Of a stretch of DNA of 64,000 nucleotides, positions 54,735 through 63,999 are shown in pieces. Under the pieces are notes generated by a model. That model ran no database searches and was not told the DNA's origin. It saw nothing but the letters and a program-made list of their open reading frames with translations. The DNA comes from Aquimarina sp. TRL1 (lineage in GTDB: Bacteria; Bacteroidota; Bacteroidia; Flavobacteriales; Flavobacteriaceae), in the NCBI RefSeq assembly GCF_013365535.1, contig NZ_CP053590.1, positions 536,001-600,000 on the forward strand, in the 5' to 3' direction. Every line of letters begins with the position of its first letter. Within the stretch, counting starts at the first letter, position 1. The position numbers and the translations under genes are program-made.

Positions 54735-57587
54735 ATGAAAACTGATTCGTTTAAACTACGCCATATCGGTCCTTCTGAGAAAGAACTGGATAGCATGTTA
54801 GATACTATAAAAGTAGACTCCGTAGATCAATTAATCTACGAGACTGTCCCTGATGATATTTTATTAGATAACCCCTTGAATCTTCCACCTGCTTTAAGCG
54901 AACAGGAATATTCTGCAAGCATGCTGAAATTAGCTGCGAAAAATAAAATCTTTAAAACCTTTATTGGATTAGGATATCACGAAGCTTGTTTACCTGCAGT
55001 AATCCAACGAAACATTCTGGAAAATCCAGGATGGTATACTGCTTATACTCCGTATCAGGCAGAAATTGCACAAGGACGATTAGAAGCGTTATTAAACTTC
55101 CAGACGATGATCTGTGATCTTACAGGAATGGAACTGGCAAATGCTTCTCTTCTGGATGAAAGTACAGCAGCAGCAGAAGCAATGACGATGTTATTTGCTG
55201 TCAGATCCAGAGATCAAAAGAAAAACAACGTTTCTAAGTTTTTTGTGTCAGAAGAAATTCTACCACAAACCCTATCACTTTTACAAACAAGAGCTACCCC
55301 ATTAGACATAGAACTAGTTGTTGGTAATCATGAGGAATTTGATTTCTCTGATTCTTTCTACGGAGCAATCCTTCAATACCCTGGAAAATCAGGACAGGTA
55401 TACGACTACGCTGATTTTACTAAAAAGGCTCATGAAGCAGGAATCAAAGTTGCTGTAGCAGCAGATATTCTGAGCTTGGTAACCTTAAAGTCTCCAGGAA
55501 GTTTTAATGCAGATGTTGTTGTAGGAACTACTCAGCGCTTTGGTATTCCATTAGGATACGGAGGACCACACGCTGCTTATTTTGCAACAAGAGAAGAGTT
55601 CAAGCGAAATATCCCTGGAAGAATTATTGGTATTACCCAAGATACAAATGGTAATAGAGCCCTGAGAATGGCACTGCAAACCAGAGAACAGCACATAAAA
55701 AGAGATAAAGCAACCTCTAATATTTGTACTGCACAGGTATTATTAGCCGTTATGGCAGGAATGTATGCCGTATATCACGGTCCTAAAGGACTTACCTATA
55801 TTGCTAATAAGGTACATTCATACACCCATACACTAAGTCAGGAATTAAAAAAATTAGAGCTACAACAAGTAAACGCTACTTATTTCGATACAATTACATT
55901 AAAAGCTGATGCTGCCAAGACAAAAGAAATAGCAGAATCAAAAGAAGTAAATTTCTACTACCCAGATAATGAAACTGTTTCTATTTCTCTAAATGAAGCT
56001 ACTACAATAGATGACATCAATACTATCCTCTCTATTTTTGCTCAATTAAAAGGAAAAACAGCAACTAAAGTGAATAACATAGATGTTCAGACAACAACCC
56101 TTCCTGATCATTTACAAAGAACTACTGAATTCCTTACGAATGAAGTATTCAATGCATATCATTCGGAAACTGAATTAATGCGTTATATCAAAAAATTAGA
56201 GCGCAAAGATCTATCACTGAATCATTCTATGATTCCATTAGGCTCATGTACAATGAAGCTTAATGCCGCATCAGAGATGCTCCCATTAAGTAATCCGCAA
56301 TGGGGAAATATTCACCCTTTCGCACCGGTAGCACAAGCACAAGGGTATCAGGAAGTATTAAAACAATTAGAAGACCAATTAACAGAGATCACTGGATTCG
56401 CAGGAACTTCATTACAACCAAACTCAGGAGCGCAAGGAGAGTTTGCCGGACTAATGGTTATCAGAGCATATCATGAATCCAGAGGAGATCACAACAGAAA
56501 TATCTGTCTTATCCCATCTTCAGCACATGGTACCAACCCTGCTTCTGCTGTAATGGCTGGAATGAAAGTAGTAGTTACAAAAGCTACTGAAGAAGGAAAT
56601 ATAGATGTAGAAGATCTACGAGAGAAAGCAATCAAACATAAAGACAATCTGGCAGCTCTAATGGTTACTTACCCTTCTACTCATGGAGTGTACGAATCAG
56701 CCATTAAAGAAATCACCAAAATCATCCATGATAACGGAGGACAAGTATACATGGATGGAGCCAACATGAATGCACAGGTAGGTCTGACTAACCCAGGTGC
56801 CATTGGTGCAGATGTCTGTCATTTGAACCTTCATAAAACATTCGCTATACCACATGGCGGTGGCGGTCCTGGCGTAGGACCTATTTGCGTAGCAGAACAG
56901 CTAGTTCCATTTTTACCTGGTAACCCTGTTATTCCTTCGGGAGGAGAAAAAGGAATTACCGCTATATCTTCTGCCCCATGGGGATCAGCATTAGCCTGCC
57001 TTATCTCATATGGATACATCACTATGTTAGGAGCAGATGGACTAAAAAGTGCTACTATCCACGCAATCTTAAATGCGAATTATATCAAAGAAAGACTAGA
57101 AGGTCATTATCAAACCCTTTATTCCGGAGAAAGAGGACGTGCTGCACACGAAATGATTCTGGATTGCAGGCCTTTTAAAGCACACGGTATCGAAGTTACG
57201 GATATCGCTAAGCGATTAATGGATTACGGATTCCATGCTCCGACAGTTTCATTCCCTGTTGCCGGTACTATTATGATAGAACCCACAGAAAGTGAAAACA
57301 AAGCTGAGTTGGATCGTTTTTGTGATGCTTTAATAGCAATTAGACAAGAGATAGCAGAAGCTACCGCAGAAAACCCGAATAATGTATTAAAAAATGCCCC
57401 TCATACACAGGCTATGCTTACGGCTGACACTTGGGATCTACCATATACCAGAGCGCAAGCTGCCTATCCTCTTCCGTATATTGCAGACAATAAGTTCTGG
57501 CCATCTGTTCGTCGTGTAGACGATGCCTATGGAGACAGAAATCTGATCTGTACATGCGCTCCAATAGAGGCTTATTTAGAAGCATAA
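54735..57587 (+). CDS. gcvP: Glycine dehydrogenase (decarboxylating), P-protein
   Basis: A 950-residue single-chain P-protein of the glycine cleavage system. It decarboxylates glycine using PLP and passes the aminomethyl group to the lipoyl H-protein. The start is the ATG at 54735 ([19 protein letters not shown], the family start); the in-frame extension to 54687 lies in the promoter. An N-terminal half with [22 protein letters not shown] and a C-terminal half with the PLP lysine in [21 protein letters not shown] (Lys701) match bacterial GcvP of this size. The carboxyl end [13 protein letters not shown] is typical. gcvT and gcvH are not nearby. Confidence 0.96.
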   Translation: MKTDSFKLRHIGPSEKELDSMLDTIKVDSVDQLIYETVPDDILLDNPLNLPPALSEQEYSASMLKLAAKNKIFKTFIGLGYHEACLPAVIQRNILENPGWYTAYTPYQAEIAQGRLEALLNFQTMICDLTGMELANASLLDESTAAAEAMTMLFAVRSRDQKKNNVSKFFVSEEILPQTLSLLQTRATPLDIELVVGNHEEFDFSDSFYGAILQYPGKSGQVYDYADFTKKAHEAGIKVAVAADILSLVTLKSPGSFNADVVVGTTQRFGIPLGYGGPHAAYFATREEFKRNIPGRIIGITQDTNGNRALRMALQTREQHIKRDKATSNICTAQVLLAVMAGMYAVYHGPKGLTYIANKVHSYTHTLSQELKKLELQQVNATYFDTITLKADAAKTKEIAESKEVNFYYPDNETVSISLNEATTIDDINTILSIFAQLKGKTATKVNNIDVQTTTLPDHLQRTTEFLTNEVFNAYHSETELMRYIKKLERKDLSLNHSMIPLGSCTMKLNAASEMLPLSNPQWGNIHPFAPVAQAQGYQEVLKQLEDQLTEITGFAGTSLQPNSGAQGEFAGLMVIRAYHESRGDHNRNICLIPSSAHGTNPASAVMAGMKVVVTKATEEGNIDVEDLREKAIKHKDNLAALMVTYPSTHGVYESAIKEITKIIHDNGGQVYMDGANMNAQVGLTNPGAIGADVCHLNLHKTFAIPHGGGGPGVGPICVAEQLVPFLPGNPVIPSGGEKGITAISSAPWGSALACLISYGYITMLGADGLKSATIHAILNANYIKERLEGHYQTLYSGERGRAAHEMILDCRPFKAHGIEVTDIAKRLMDYGFHAPTVSFPVAGTIMIEPTESENKAELDRFCDALIAIRQEIAEATAENPNNVLKNAPHTQAMLTADTWDLPYTRAQAAYPLPYIADNKFWPSVRRVDDAYGDRNLICTCAPIEAYLEA

Positions 57588-57608
57588 TACCAGTTATATA
57601 ATCTCCAC

Positions 57609-57640
57609 AAAAAAGGCTAAGTGTACACTTAGCCTTTTTT
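57609..57640. terminator. Bidirectional terminator, gcvP / XRE-like gene
   Basis: A 32-nt perfect palindrome, AAAAAAGGCTAAGTG-TA-CACTTAGCCTTTTTT, lies between the convergent gcvP and the minus-strand regulator. Confidence 0.88.
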
Positions 57641-57681
57641 ATTATTTTTCACTGATAAACCAAAAACAATTTCCCTTTCCC

Positions 57682-58053
57682 CTATTCCTCTTCGTCCATT
57701 CCCTCTTGAACTATAGAAATAATCTTACTTCTCACATCTTCATCATCGAGATAATGTAACAATGCTTCTTTCAGAAAATCTCTTTGTCCGTATAAAACGT
57801 CCGGCTCTTCTGCCAACTTTGCTCCCGGTTTCAGCATCTTTCCTTTACCCGTAACTAGCCATACCGGATTCAACTCTGTATATAAATTGATTATCTTTTC
57901 TATAAAATCACCTCCAATATTACTATTAACAGATTGTAACCTATGCAAATAACCTGCACTAGCACCGATCGAAAGACTAAAACTCCTCAAGCTTACCCTT
58001 CTAAATTCTGCAAATGCAATTACTCTATCTAAAATTTTATTCGGTTTATCCAA
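57682..58053 (-). CDS. XRE-like phage-type transcriptional repressor (TTG start)
   Basis: A 123-residue protein with a helix-turn-helix region (about 8-65), with FRRVSLRSFSLSIGASAGYLHRLQ, then the Bacteroidota repressor signature NPVWLVTGKGKML (about 60-73). The C-terminal 50 residues are acidic and helical, without a peptidase domain. The only start giving an intact domain is TTG at 58053 (in-frame TAA four codons upstream), so it uses a non-ATG start. It is divergent from the small ORF at 58167, with a repeat-rich gap, as in a phage CI/Cro switch. No other phage genes are seen. Confidence 0.78.
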   Translation of the reverse strand: MDKPNKILDRVIAFAEFRRVSLRSFSLSIGASAGYLHRLQSVNSNIGGDFIEKIINLYTELNPVWLVTGKGKMLKPGAKLAEEPDVLYGQRDFLKEALLHYLDDEDVRSKIISIVQEGMDEEE

Positions 58054-58057
58054 AATA

Positions 58058-58136
58058 ACTATATTTTATTTGTTTATATATACTATTTTATATAGTTTTG
58101 TATACAGAACTATAACATTTCGTTCACAAATATAGT
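58058..58136. promoter_or_regulatory. Operator-like repeats of the divergent regulator pair
   Basis: ACTATA/TATAGT half-sites recur: ACTATA at 58058, ACTAT-N5-ATAGT at 58082-58096, ACTATA at 58109 and TATAGT at 58131. They cover the whole intergenic region of the XRE-like gene and the small ORF, as expected for a repressor that controls both directions. Confidence 0.55.
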
Positions 58137-58166
58137 CATTATCAATATAATATTAGCCAATAACCC

Positions 58167-58439
58167 ATGATAAAACCGGAAGAACGCGACTCTATTATTA
58201 AAATAATCGGGAGCAAACACGTAAAAAAGATTCAAGATCACTTATCCAAAAACAACATTACAGCACCAAATAACAAACCTTATTCCAAAACGATCATATC
58301 GTACATTTTATCTGGAAAGAGAGAGAATGAAGTCATAGAGAATGCTATCATTGCATTTGCCCACAGTAAAATGCTTGAAAAAGAAAAAAATCAAGAAATC
58401 AAGGACTTACTAACGAAAAAACATTTAAGAAAAACATAA
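58167..58439 (+). CDS. Small putative Cro-like protein
   Basis: A 90-residue protein starting MIKPEERDSIIKIIGSKHVKKIQDHLSKNNI; PYSKTIISYILSGKRENEVIENAI follows. The pattern is that of small Bacteroidota helix-turn-helix proteins that accompany phage repressors: an alpha-helical body with a SxxxISxxLxGxRxN-like recognition helix. It is divergent from the XRE-like repressor and probably competes for the shared operator. No strong family assignment can be made. Confidence 0.65.
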   Translation: MIKPEERDSIIKIIGSKHVKKIQDHLSKNNITAPNNKPYSKTIISYILSGKRENEVIENAIIAFAHSKMLEKEKNQEIKDLLTKKHLRKT

Positions 58440-58838
58440 ACTTTTCTTTAAAAACACACAAAAAAGAAACCAAACCTTATGATTTATCAGTACAATTCAC
58501 ACTGGTTTTTATTTCTACTTTTTGATACAGAAAAACAGCATAAACAAAACTTGCCCTTTTATTTTTGGATACACATTTGTTTTAAAAAAGCAGCACATAC
58601 ATTCAATAACATCATAAATAAAATATTACACACAGATAATTTTAGATAAAAAAAACAAAAAAACTCCACTATAAAGAAAAAATTATATAAAGAAGATTGT
58701 CCTGTATCCCCTTCATAACTCCGTAACCCTAGTTAGAATACCGGGCAATCTTTTCAAAAAACTATCAGATCTTTCTACAAAAAATGAAATATCTCCATTT
58801 TAAACTCTATATTTCGGCTATCATATAAGAACTATATC
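58440..58838. other. Non-coding spacer with a structured segment
   Basis: About 400 bp, AT-rich, no plausible protein gene. It contains a complex hairpin at 58693-58752 (listed separately). The rest shows no clear signals. Confidence 0.5.
58693..58752 (+). ncRNA. Candidate structured RNA (nested hairpin)
   Basis: AAGATTGTCC (58693-58702) pairs with GGGCAATCTT (58743-58752), 10 bp including one G-U. Inside, GTAT (58704-58707) pairs with ATAC (58738-58741), and TAAC/GTTA (58724-58735) can close a terminal hairpin. Few T residues follow, so it is a poor terminator. No match to a known RNA family is recognised. It precedes the methyltransferase gene by about 85 bp. Confidence 0.3.
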
Positions 58839-59363
58839 ATGTACGAAGGGAGTTTTCCTCACAAACGCTACAAAAAAACATTAGAATTTCTACGCAAGCA
58901 TGTTCCTGCTCCTGTTTCTGTTCTTGATCTCGGAGTAGAAAATCCTTTTGTGGAGTTCATGAAAAAAGAAGGGTATACCGTGACCAATACAAAAGGCGAA
59001 GATCTCGATATTGACACCTCTTCTCTTTCTCAAAAAACAGAGGTTGTTACTGCTTTTGAAATTTTCGAGCATCTTTTATCTCCTTTTACCGTTTTGCAAA
59101 ACATCAAAGCGGATAAATTAGTAGCTTCGATCCCAATGCGACTATGGTTTTCTCCTGCTTATCGAAGTAAAACTGATCCTTGGGACCGTCATTACCATGA
59201 ATTTGAAGCCTGGCAATTCGATTGGCTCTTAGAAAAATCCGGCTGGGAGATCAAAGCAACAGAACAATGGACACATCCTGTAAAAAAAATAGGTTTCAGA
59301 CCTTTACTTCGTTTTTTTACTCCTCGGTATTACATTGTATACGCGGAGCGAAAAAAGCAATAG
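58839..59363 (+). CDS. Class I SAM-dependent methyltransferase domain protein
   Basis: A 174-residue protein. VSVLDLGVENPFVEFMKKEGYTVTNTKGEDLDID is a shortened SAM-binding motif I/II region (the usual GxGxG is reduced to LGVENP), and EVVTAFEIFEHLLSPFTVLQNI is the motif III region as in methyltransferases acting on sugars or lipids. SIPMRLWF and the WDRHYHEFEAWQFDWLLEKSGW end match uncharacterised flavobacterial methyltransferases. The glycosyltransferase gene starts 21 bp downstream, suggesting joint action in glycan or lipid modification. Confidence 0.8.
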   Translation: MYEGSFPHKRYKKTLEFLRKHVPAPVSVLDLGVENPFVEFMKKEGYTVTNTKGEDLDIDTSSLSQKTEVVTAFEIFEHLLSPFTVLQNIKADKLVASIPMRLWFSPAYRSKTDPWDRHYHEFEAWQFDWLLEKSGWEIKATEQWTHPVKKIGFRPLLRFFTPRYYIVYAERKKQ

Positions 59364-59384
59364 TTCTGCTAAAAAAAGTTTACA

Positions 59385-60236
59385 TTGAGAGTATACATTA
59401 TCATACCCGCATATAACGAAGAAAAATACCTCAGCGCTACACTGGACTCTTTAATAAACCAGACAGCTCCTGCCAGTAACATTGTTATTGCCGATGATAA
59501 CTCTACAGATAACACTGCAACTATATGCAAGTCTTATGTAGAAAAACACCCAAACATCAGCTATATCAAAACTTCTGAAACCGGAGACCACCTTCCCGGA
59601 AGCAAAGTTATTAATGCTTTCTATCAGGCATATAATTCTATTGATCAGGAATACGATATCATCTGTAAATTTGATGCTGATTTGATCTTCCCTTCTGATT
59701 ACCTAAAAACGATATGCACTGCTTTTACAGAAGATCCTGCCGTAGGAATGGCAGGAGGTTTTTGTTATATCCAGAAAAACAATACCTGGGTACTAGAAAA
59801 TTTAACCAACAAAGATCATATCCGAGGAGCATTAAAAGCATATAGAAAACCCTGTTTCGAAGCAATCGGAGGCTTAAAGACTGCTATGGGATGGGATACC
59901 GTTGATGAGTTACTGGCACAATACCATCAGTGGTCCATAAAAACAATCGAAACACTACATGTCAAACATCTAAAACCTACGGGACATACCTATACCGCCA
60001 AAGCCAGGTATAAACAAGGAGAAGCTTTCTACAAAATGAGATATGGTTTTATAATTACTGTGATCGCTTCTATCAAACTGGCACTATTAAAAAAGAAACC
60101 TTTACTGTTTTTTGATTATATCATCGGCTTTTTTAAAGCTAAACAACATAAATGTTCATATTTGGTATCTAAAAAAGAAGGGGCATACATCCGCTCCCTG
60201 AGATGGAAAAAAATTAAAGAAAAAATATTGAGATAA
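59385..60236 (+). CDS. Glycosyltransferase family 2 protein (TTG start)
   Basis: A 283-residue GT2 (GT-A fold) enzyme. VYIIIPAYNEEKYLSATLDSLINQT is the nucleotide-binding start; KFDADLIFPSDYL holds the DxD metal motif; GGLKTAMGWDTVDELLAQYHQW carries the ED/W-like acceptor region. The start is TTG at 59385, since a stop codon lies five codons upstream in frame and no ATG occurs near the GT2 N-terminus. It is non-membrane. The sugar is unknown. A hairpin terminator follows. Confidence 0.88.
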   Translation: MRVYIIIPAYNEEKYLSATLDSLINQTAPASNIVIADDNSTDNTATICKSYVEKHPNISYIKTSETGDHLPGSKVINAFYQAYNSIDQEYDIICKFDADLIFPSDYLKTICTAFTEDPAVGMAGGFCYIQKNNTWVLENLTNKDHIRGALKAYRKPCFEAIGGLKTAMGWDTVDELLAQYHQWSIKTIETLHVKHLKPTGHTYTAKARYKQGEAFYKMRYGFIITVIASIKLALLKKKPLLFFDYIIGFFKAKQHKCSYLVSKKEGAYIRSLRWKKIKEKILR

Positions 60237-60312
60237 ACAGCTTCAATACAGAAGCACAAAACTATTTATTGCAAAATAATTATCAATCGTATCATCTTTT
60301 GTTATTTCAAAT

Positions 60313-60346
60313 AAAAAAGAGCTCAACAGTTTGTTGCGCTCTTTTT
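60313..60346. terminator. Bidirectional terminator, GT2 / phosphatase
   Basis: Stem AAAAAGAGC(T)CAACA / TGTTG(C)GCTCTTTTT with one mismatch, 3-nt loop and T tract, between convergent genes. Confidence 0.8.
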
Positions 60347-60367
60347 CCTTCTATAGTATGTTGTTAT

Positions 60368-62029
60368 CTATTCTAATATAAAAGAAAGTACCTCTCCCGT
60401 TGCTCCGTTAGGAAATGATATCCCTAATAAAGCAGCAATAGTCGGTGCTATATCTGTAATTTTGGTTTCCATTGTTGTACTCCCCTTTCGCACTCCATTT
60501 CCGTAGAAAAACAACGGAGCATGTGTATCATATGTCAATCCACTACCATGAGTAGACCCTGTATGAGAATACACAATGGTAGCCGGATCAAAGACAAAAA
60601 CGATATCTCCACTTCGTTTTTGATTATACCCTTTCTGGATTCTATGTGCAATCCCTTCTGAGTAACTTGTTCCTTCTAACTGACTTCTCGTGTATACTTT
60701 TTCTATTTCTTTTTGCTGTAAAACAAAATGAGCCAATGCACGCTCTAAATCTGCAATGGAAATTGCATTTTCCTGTAATACTTTATAATCAAAAAAGAGC
60801 TGATTATTCGATATGTTTTTAATAAGTCCATCAACCTTATACATTTCCTTCACAAACGTTTTTACTGCTGTCTGAAACGACTTCATATCAAAGTAACCGG
60901 CAGGAATTTTTACAGACTGCAAATAAGCAGGTACATGCACTGCTCCGTGATCCGCAGTAAGGAATAAAGTATATGCTCCTTTGCCTACTTTTGCATCCAG
61001 CGCTTCGAATAGACGTTTTAGATCCTTATCCAATCTTAAGTACGTATCTTCTATTTCTTTGGAATTTACACCAAAGTTATGCCCTACATAGTCCGTACTA
61101 GAGAAACTAACCGTTAGAAAATCAGTAATTGCATCACGCCCTAAATCCTCTCCATCAATTGCCGCAATCGCAAAATCTGCTGTCAGACTATTCCCAAAAG
61201 GAGTTGACTTCAGAATATCATATCCTCCATTTGTCTTTCCCAGTTTCTTTAAATCATAAGGAAAGGTTGCTGTTTCTTTTCCTTTAAATCCTCGTTCATA
61301 TGCATTCTGATCTGAACCACTTTCTGTATAAGTACTTATATCAAACAACGTATTCCAGGGTTTCATATAGGCATCAACTTTCTTAGCATCATTAAACTTT
61401 TGTACCCAGGCTGGTAATTGATCTACATAATAGGAACTCGTTATCCAGTTTCCTTCCTTACTCCCCTTAAACCAATAGGCTGCATTTGCCGTATGACCAG
61501 CCGGCAGAATTGCTCCTCTATCTTTTAGGGAAACTCCGATGGTTTTTCCTTTCATTTGTGTATGCAATCGATTCTGATCTGCAATACTGGTGGTTTTCAT
61601 TCGATGCGGAGACATCTTACCTGCTACACTCTCAGTTCCTACAGGTGCTACCGAATCATCTCCCGCACAATACACCATCTTCTCTTCGAATTTATTATAC
61701 CAGTTATTGGATATGATTCCGTGATTCTGAGGAGTTGTTCCTGTATATACAGAAGCGTGTCCCGGTCCTGTATAAGTCGGCACATAATTAAAGTGATTGT
61801 TTTTACAATTAAAACCTTGTGTTACTAATCGTTTAAACCCTCCTTCTCCAAACCTCGCATAAAAGCGTGTGATATAATCATATCGCATCTGATCCACCAC
61901 TACTCCTACCACTAACTTAGGAGTACTGTGTAAGTTGACCGGTGTATTCGAATCAGTTATTTTCTTCTGAGACATCCCAGAAAACACGCCTATTATAACT
62001 AAAACGGCGAAGAGTAATTTGTTTTTCAT
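60368..62029 (-). CDS. PafA-like alkaline phosphatase (type I phosphodiesterase/nucleotide pyrophosphatase superfamily)
   Basis: A 553-residue exported phosphatase. The start is set at the ATG at 62029, giving signal peptide MKNKLLFAVLVIIGVFSGMSQ; the ORF extends 11 codons upstream, before a better start. VVGVVVDQMRYDYITRFYARFGEGGFKRL contains metal Asp46, and NYVPTYTGPGHASVYTGTTP carries the catalytic Thr87. DRGAILPAGH supplies a Lys/Arg pair region, and SSTDYVGHNFGVNSKEIEDTY and LTADHGAVHVPAY supply the other metal ligands. This is the pattern of the Flavobacterium phosphate-irrepressible PafA phosphatase, which releases phosphate from many organic esters. Its substrate range here is inferred. 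Confidence 0.88.
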   Translation of the reverse strand: MKNKLLFAVLVIIGVFSGMSQKKITDSNTPVNLHSTPKLVVGVVVDQMRYDYITRFYARFGEGGFKRLVTQGFNCKNNHFNYVPTYTGPGHASVYTGTTPQNHGIISNNWYNKFEEKMVYCAGDDSVAPVGTESVAGKMSPHRMKTTSIADQNRLHTQMKGKTIGVSLKDRGAILPAGHTANAAYWFKGSKEGNWITSSYYVDQLPAWVQKFNDAKKVDAYMKPWNTLFDISTYTESGSDQNAYERGFKGKETATFPYDLKKLGKTNGGYDILKSTPFGNSLTADFAIAAIDGEDLGRDAITDFLTVSFSSTDYVGHNFGVNSKEIEDTYLRLDKDLKRLFEALDAKVGKGAYTLFLTADHGAVHVPAYLQSVKIPAGYFDMKSFQTAVKTFVKEMYKVDGLIKNISNNQLFFDYKVLQENAISIADLERALAHFVLQQKEIEKVYTRSQLEGTSYSEGIAHRIQKGYNQKRSGDIVFVFDPATIVYSHTGSTHGSGLTYDTHAPLFFYGNGVRKGSTTMETKITDIAPTIAALLGISFPNGATGEVLSFILE

Positions 62030-62143
62030 TATTTCTCTGAATTTAAAGCTCAAAAATACCATATAAATAAATGCAAAACTTTATTAGTTCGTTAAAAGCG
62101 CTCGATATTTTTTTTCTATTTTAGCCTTTCTAATTAAGAACAC

Positions 62144-62881
62144 ATGTTTTATTTGGATGACATAGGTCGCTATGTTTTAATGTTGAAAGGGGTTTTTAGT
62201 CGAATGACCAAAGGCGCTGTACTAAGAAACCTTATTCTCAAAGAAATTGATGATCTTATAATGGGATCGCTGGGAATTACAATATTTCTAGCTTTTTTTA
62301 TCGGTGCTGTTGTCGCTATACAAACAGCCTTAAACCTAACCAACCCTTTAATCCCTAAACAACTTATTGCCTTTGCCTCCAGACAATCTGTAATTCTGGA
62401 ATTTGCGCCTACTTTTATTTCTGTTATTATGGCTGGAAAAGTAGGTTCATTCATTACTTCCAGTATAGGAACTATGCGTGTAACAGAACAAATTGATGCT
62501 TTGGAAGTGATGGGAATAAACTCCCTGAACTACCTCGTGTTTCCTAAAATTATCGCTATGCTAATGTACCCTTTTGTGATTGCCATTGCTATGTTTGTAG
62601 GTATTTTTGGAGGATATATTGCAGGGGTTTACGGTGGATTTGTATCTAGTAGTGAATTCATTTCCGGGTTACAAGAAGACTTTATTCCATTTCATTTGGT
62701 CTATGCTTTTATAAAAACTTTTATATATGCCTTTTTCCTGGCAACCATCCCTTCTTTTCACGGATATTATATGAAGGGAGGAGCCCTAGAAGTAGGTAAA
62801 GCGAGCACCTCCTCTTTTGTCTGGACAACAGTTGTTATCGTCATCGCTAATTATATACTCACGCAATTGCTATTAAGCTAA
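62144..62881 (+). CDS. MlaE family ABC transporter permease
   Basis: A 245-residue permease with five or six hydrophobic segments: MGSLGITIFLAFFIGAVVAIQTALNL, LEFAPTFISVIMAGKVGSFITSSIGTMRVTEQIDALEVMGINSLNYLVFPK (the MlaE/YrbE signature) and the closing hydrophobic helices. MlaE permeases move phospholipid between the inner and outer membranes with MlaF-type ATPases and MCE-domain proteins. The TAA stop overlaps the ATPase ATG by one base (TAATG). A TATTTTAG -7-like box is upstream. The MCE-domain gene is not in the window. Confidence 0.92.
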   Translation: MFYLDDIGRYVLMLKGVFSRMTKGAVLRNLILKEIDDLIMGSLGITIFLAFFIGAVVAIQTALNLTNPLIPKQLIAFASRQSVILEFAPTFISVIMAGKVGSFITSSIGTMRVTEQIDALEVMGINSLNYLVFPKIIAMLMYPFVIAIAMFVGIFGGYIAGVYGGFVSSSEFISGLQEDFIPFHLVYAFIKTFIYAFFLATIPSFHGYYMKGGALEVGKASTSSFVWTTVVIVIANYILTQLLLS

Positions 62882-63645
62882 TGATAGAAGTAAAAAATTT
62901 ACATAAAGGTTTTAACGGAGAGAAAATCCTCAAAGGGATCACCACTTCTTTCGAACGTGGTAAGACAAATCTGATTATAGGAACTAGTGGTAGTGGTAAG
63001 ACAGTATTTCTTAAATGTCTTCTGGGACTTTTTACTCCAGAAGAAGGGAGTATCTGCTACGATGGGAAAACCTATTCTGATCTGGGCTCAAAAGAACAAA
63101 GAGACCTCCGGGAGCAAATGGGAATGGTATTTCAGGGAAGTGCCTTATTTGATTCCATGACTGTCGAAGAGAATGTTATGTTTCCTCTAATGATGTTTTC
63201 TAAACAGAGTAAATCCGAAATGTTGGATCGTGTTCATCAGGTTATAGACAGGGTGCATCTGGAAAATGCTAATAAAAAACTCCCCTCCGAAATTAGTGGA
63301 GGAATGCAGAAAAGAGTTGCTATTGCACGAGCGATTGTCACCCGACCTAAATACTTATTCTGCGACGAACCAAACTCTGGACTTGACCCCAGAACAGCTA
63401 TTGTCATTGATAACCTCATCAAAGAGATTACTGAAGAGAATGATATTACTACTGTCATCAATACGCACGATATGAATTCCGTAATGGAAATCGGAGAGAA
63501 AATTATCTTTCTACAAAAAGGTCACTTAGAGTGGGAAGGAAATAAAGATCAAATATTCCTAACAGATAACAAAGCCGTTACTGATTTTGTGTATTCTTCT
63601 AACCTGTTCAAAAAAGTAAGAGATGCTCAAATAAAAGGTCTATAA
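62881..63645 (+). CDS. MlaF-like ABC transporter ATP-binding protein
   Basis: A 254-residue ABC ATPase. Walker A is GTSGSGKT (34-41), the Q-loop is MVFQGSALF, the signature is ISGGMQKRVAIARA, Walker B is YLFCDEPNSGLDP and the H-loop is NTHDMNS. The ISGGMQKR form and the permease partner make it the Mla/retrograde phospholipid type. It starts on the last base of the permease stop codon, so the two are translated together. A palindromic terminator ends the operon, so no MCE gene follows directly. Confidence 0.93.
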   Translation: MIEVKNLHKGFNGEKILKGITTSFERGKTNLIIGTSGSGKTVFLKCLLGLFTPEEGSICYDGKTYSDLGSKEQRDLREQMGMVFQGSALFDSMTVEENVMFPLMMFSKQSKSEMLDRVHQVIDRVHLENANKKLPSEISGGMQKRVAIARAIVTRPKYLFCDEPNSGLDPRTAIVIDNLIKEITEENDITTVINTHDMNSVMEIGEKIIFLQKGHLEWEGNKDQIFLTDNKAVTDFVYSSNLFKKVRDAQIKGL

Positions 63646-63665
63646 CAATATTCAACCTATCAATT

Positions 63666-63699
63666 AAAAAAAGGACTAGTTAACACTAGTCCTTTTTTT
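63666..63699. terminator. Bidirectional terminator after Mla-type operon
   Basis: A 15-bp stem AAAAAAAGGACTAGT / ACTAGTCCTTTTTTT with loop TAAC, between the ATPase gene and the convergent partial gene. Confidence 0.87.
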
Positions 63700-63726
63700 A
63701 TTCTATGCATTGACAATACCTGACAA

Positions 63727-63999
63727 TTATTTAATCAATAGGGTATCGACTTTCATTTCTTTAGTAATCCACTCTCTTAATTTGTCTTTTCTTAATTGAT
63801 TCAAACTATCAGAGACCTGAAATTTCCATATAGGAAAAAGAACCTTTACTGTATCTACTTTAATAAAATTAGACTGCAACACCTCTCCATATCCTAACTC
63901 CTTTAGATCCGGGAATCTAATTTTAGCATCTTTTGCAATCGTACTATACGGCAATCCTACTACAGGAGTTACTTTGGCTTCTTCTAGCTGAGTCTCGAG
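63727..63999 (-). CDS. Partial gene of unknown function (C-terminal part)
   Basis: The frame is open from the window's right edge to a stop at 63727, giving the last 90 residues of a longer protein. The visible part reads AKVTPVVGLPYSTIAKDAKIRFPDLKELGYGEVL, then VDTVKVLFPIWKFQ, and ends KEMKVDTLLIK. It is charged and soluble-looking. A TTG at 63954 is not convincing as a start, since the frame continues upstream. No family is recognised. It is convergent with the Mla-type operon. Confidence 0.6.
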   Translation of the reverse strand, partial: LETQLEEAKVTPVVGLPYSTIAKDAKIRFPDLKELGYGEVLQSNFIKVDTVKVLFPIWKFQVSDSLNQLRKDKLREWITKEMKVDTLLIK

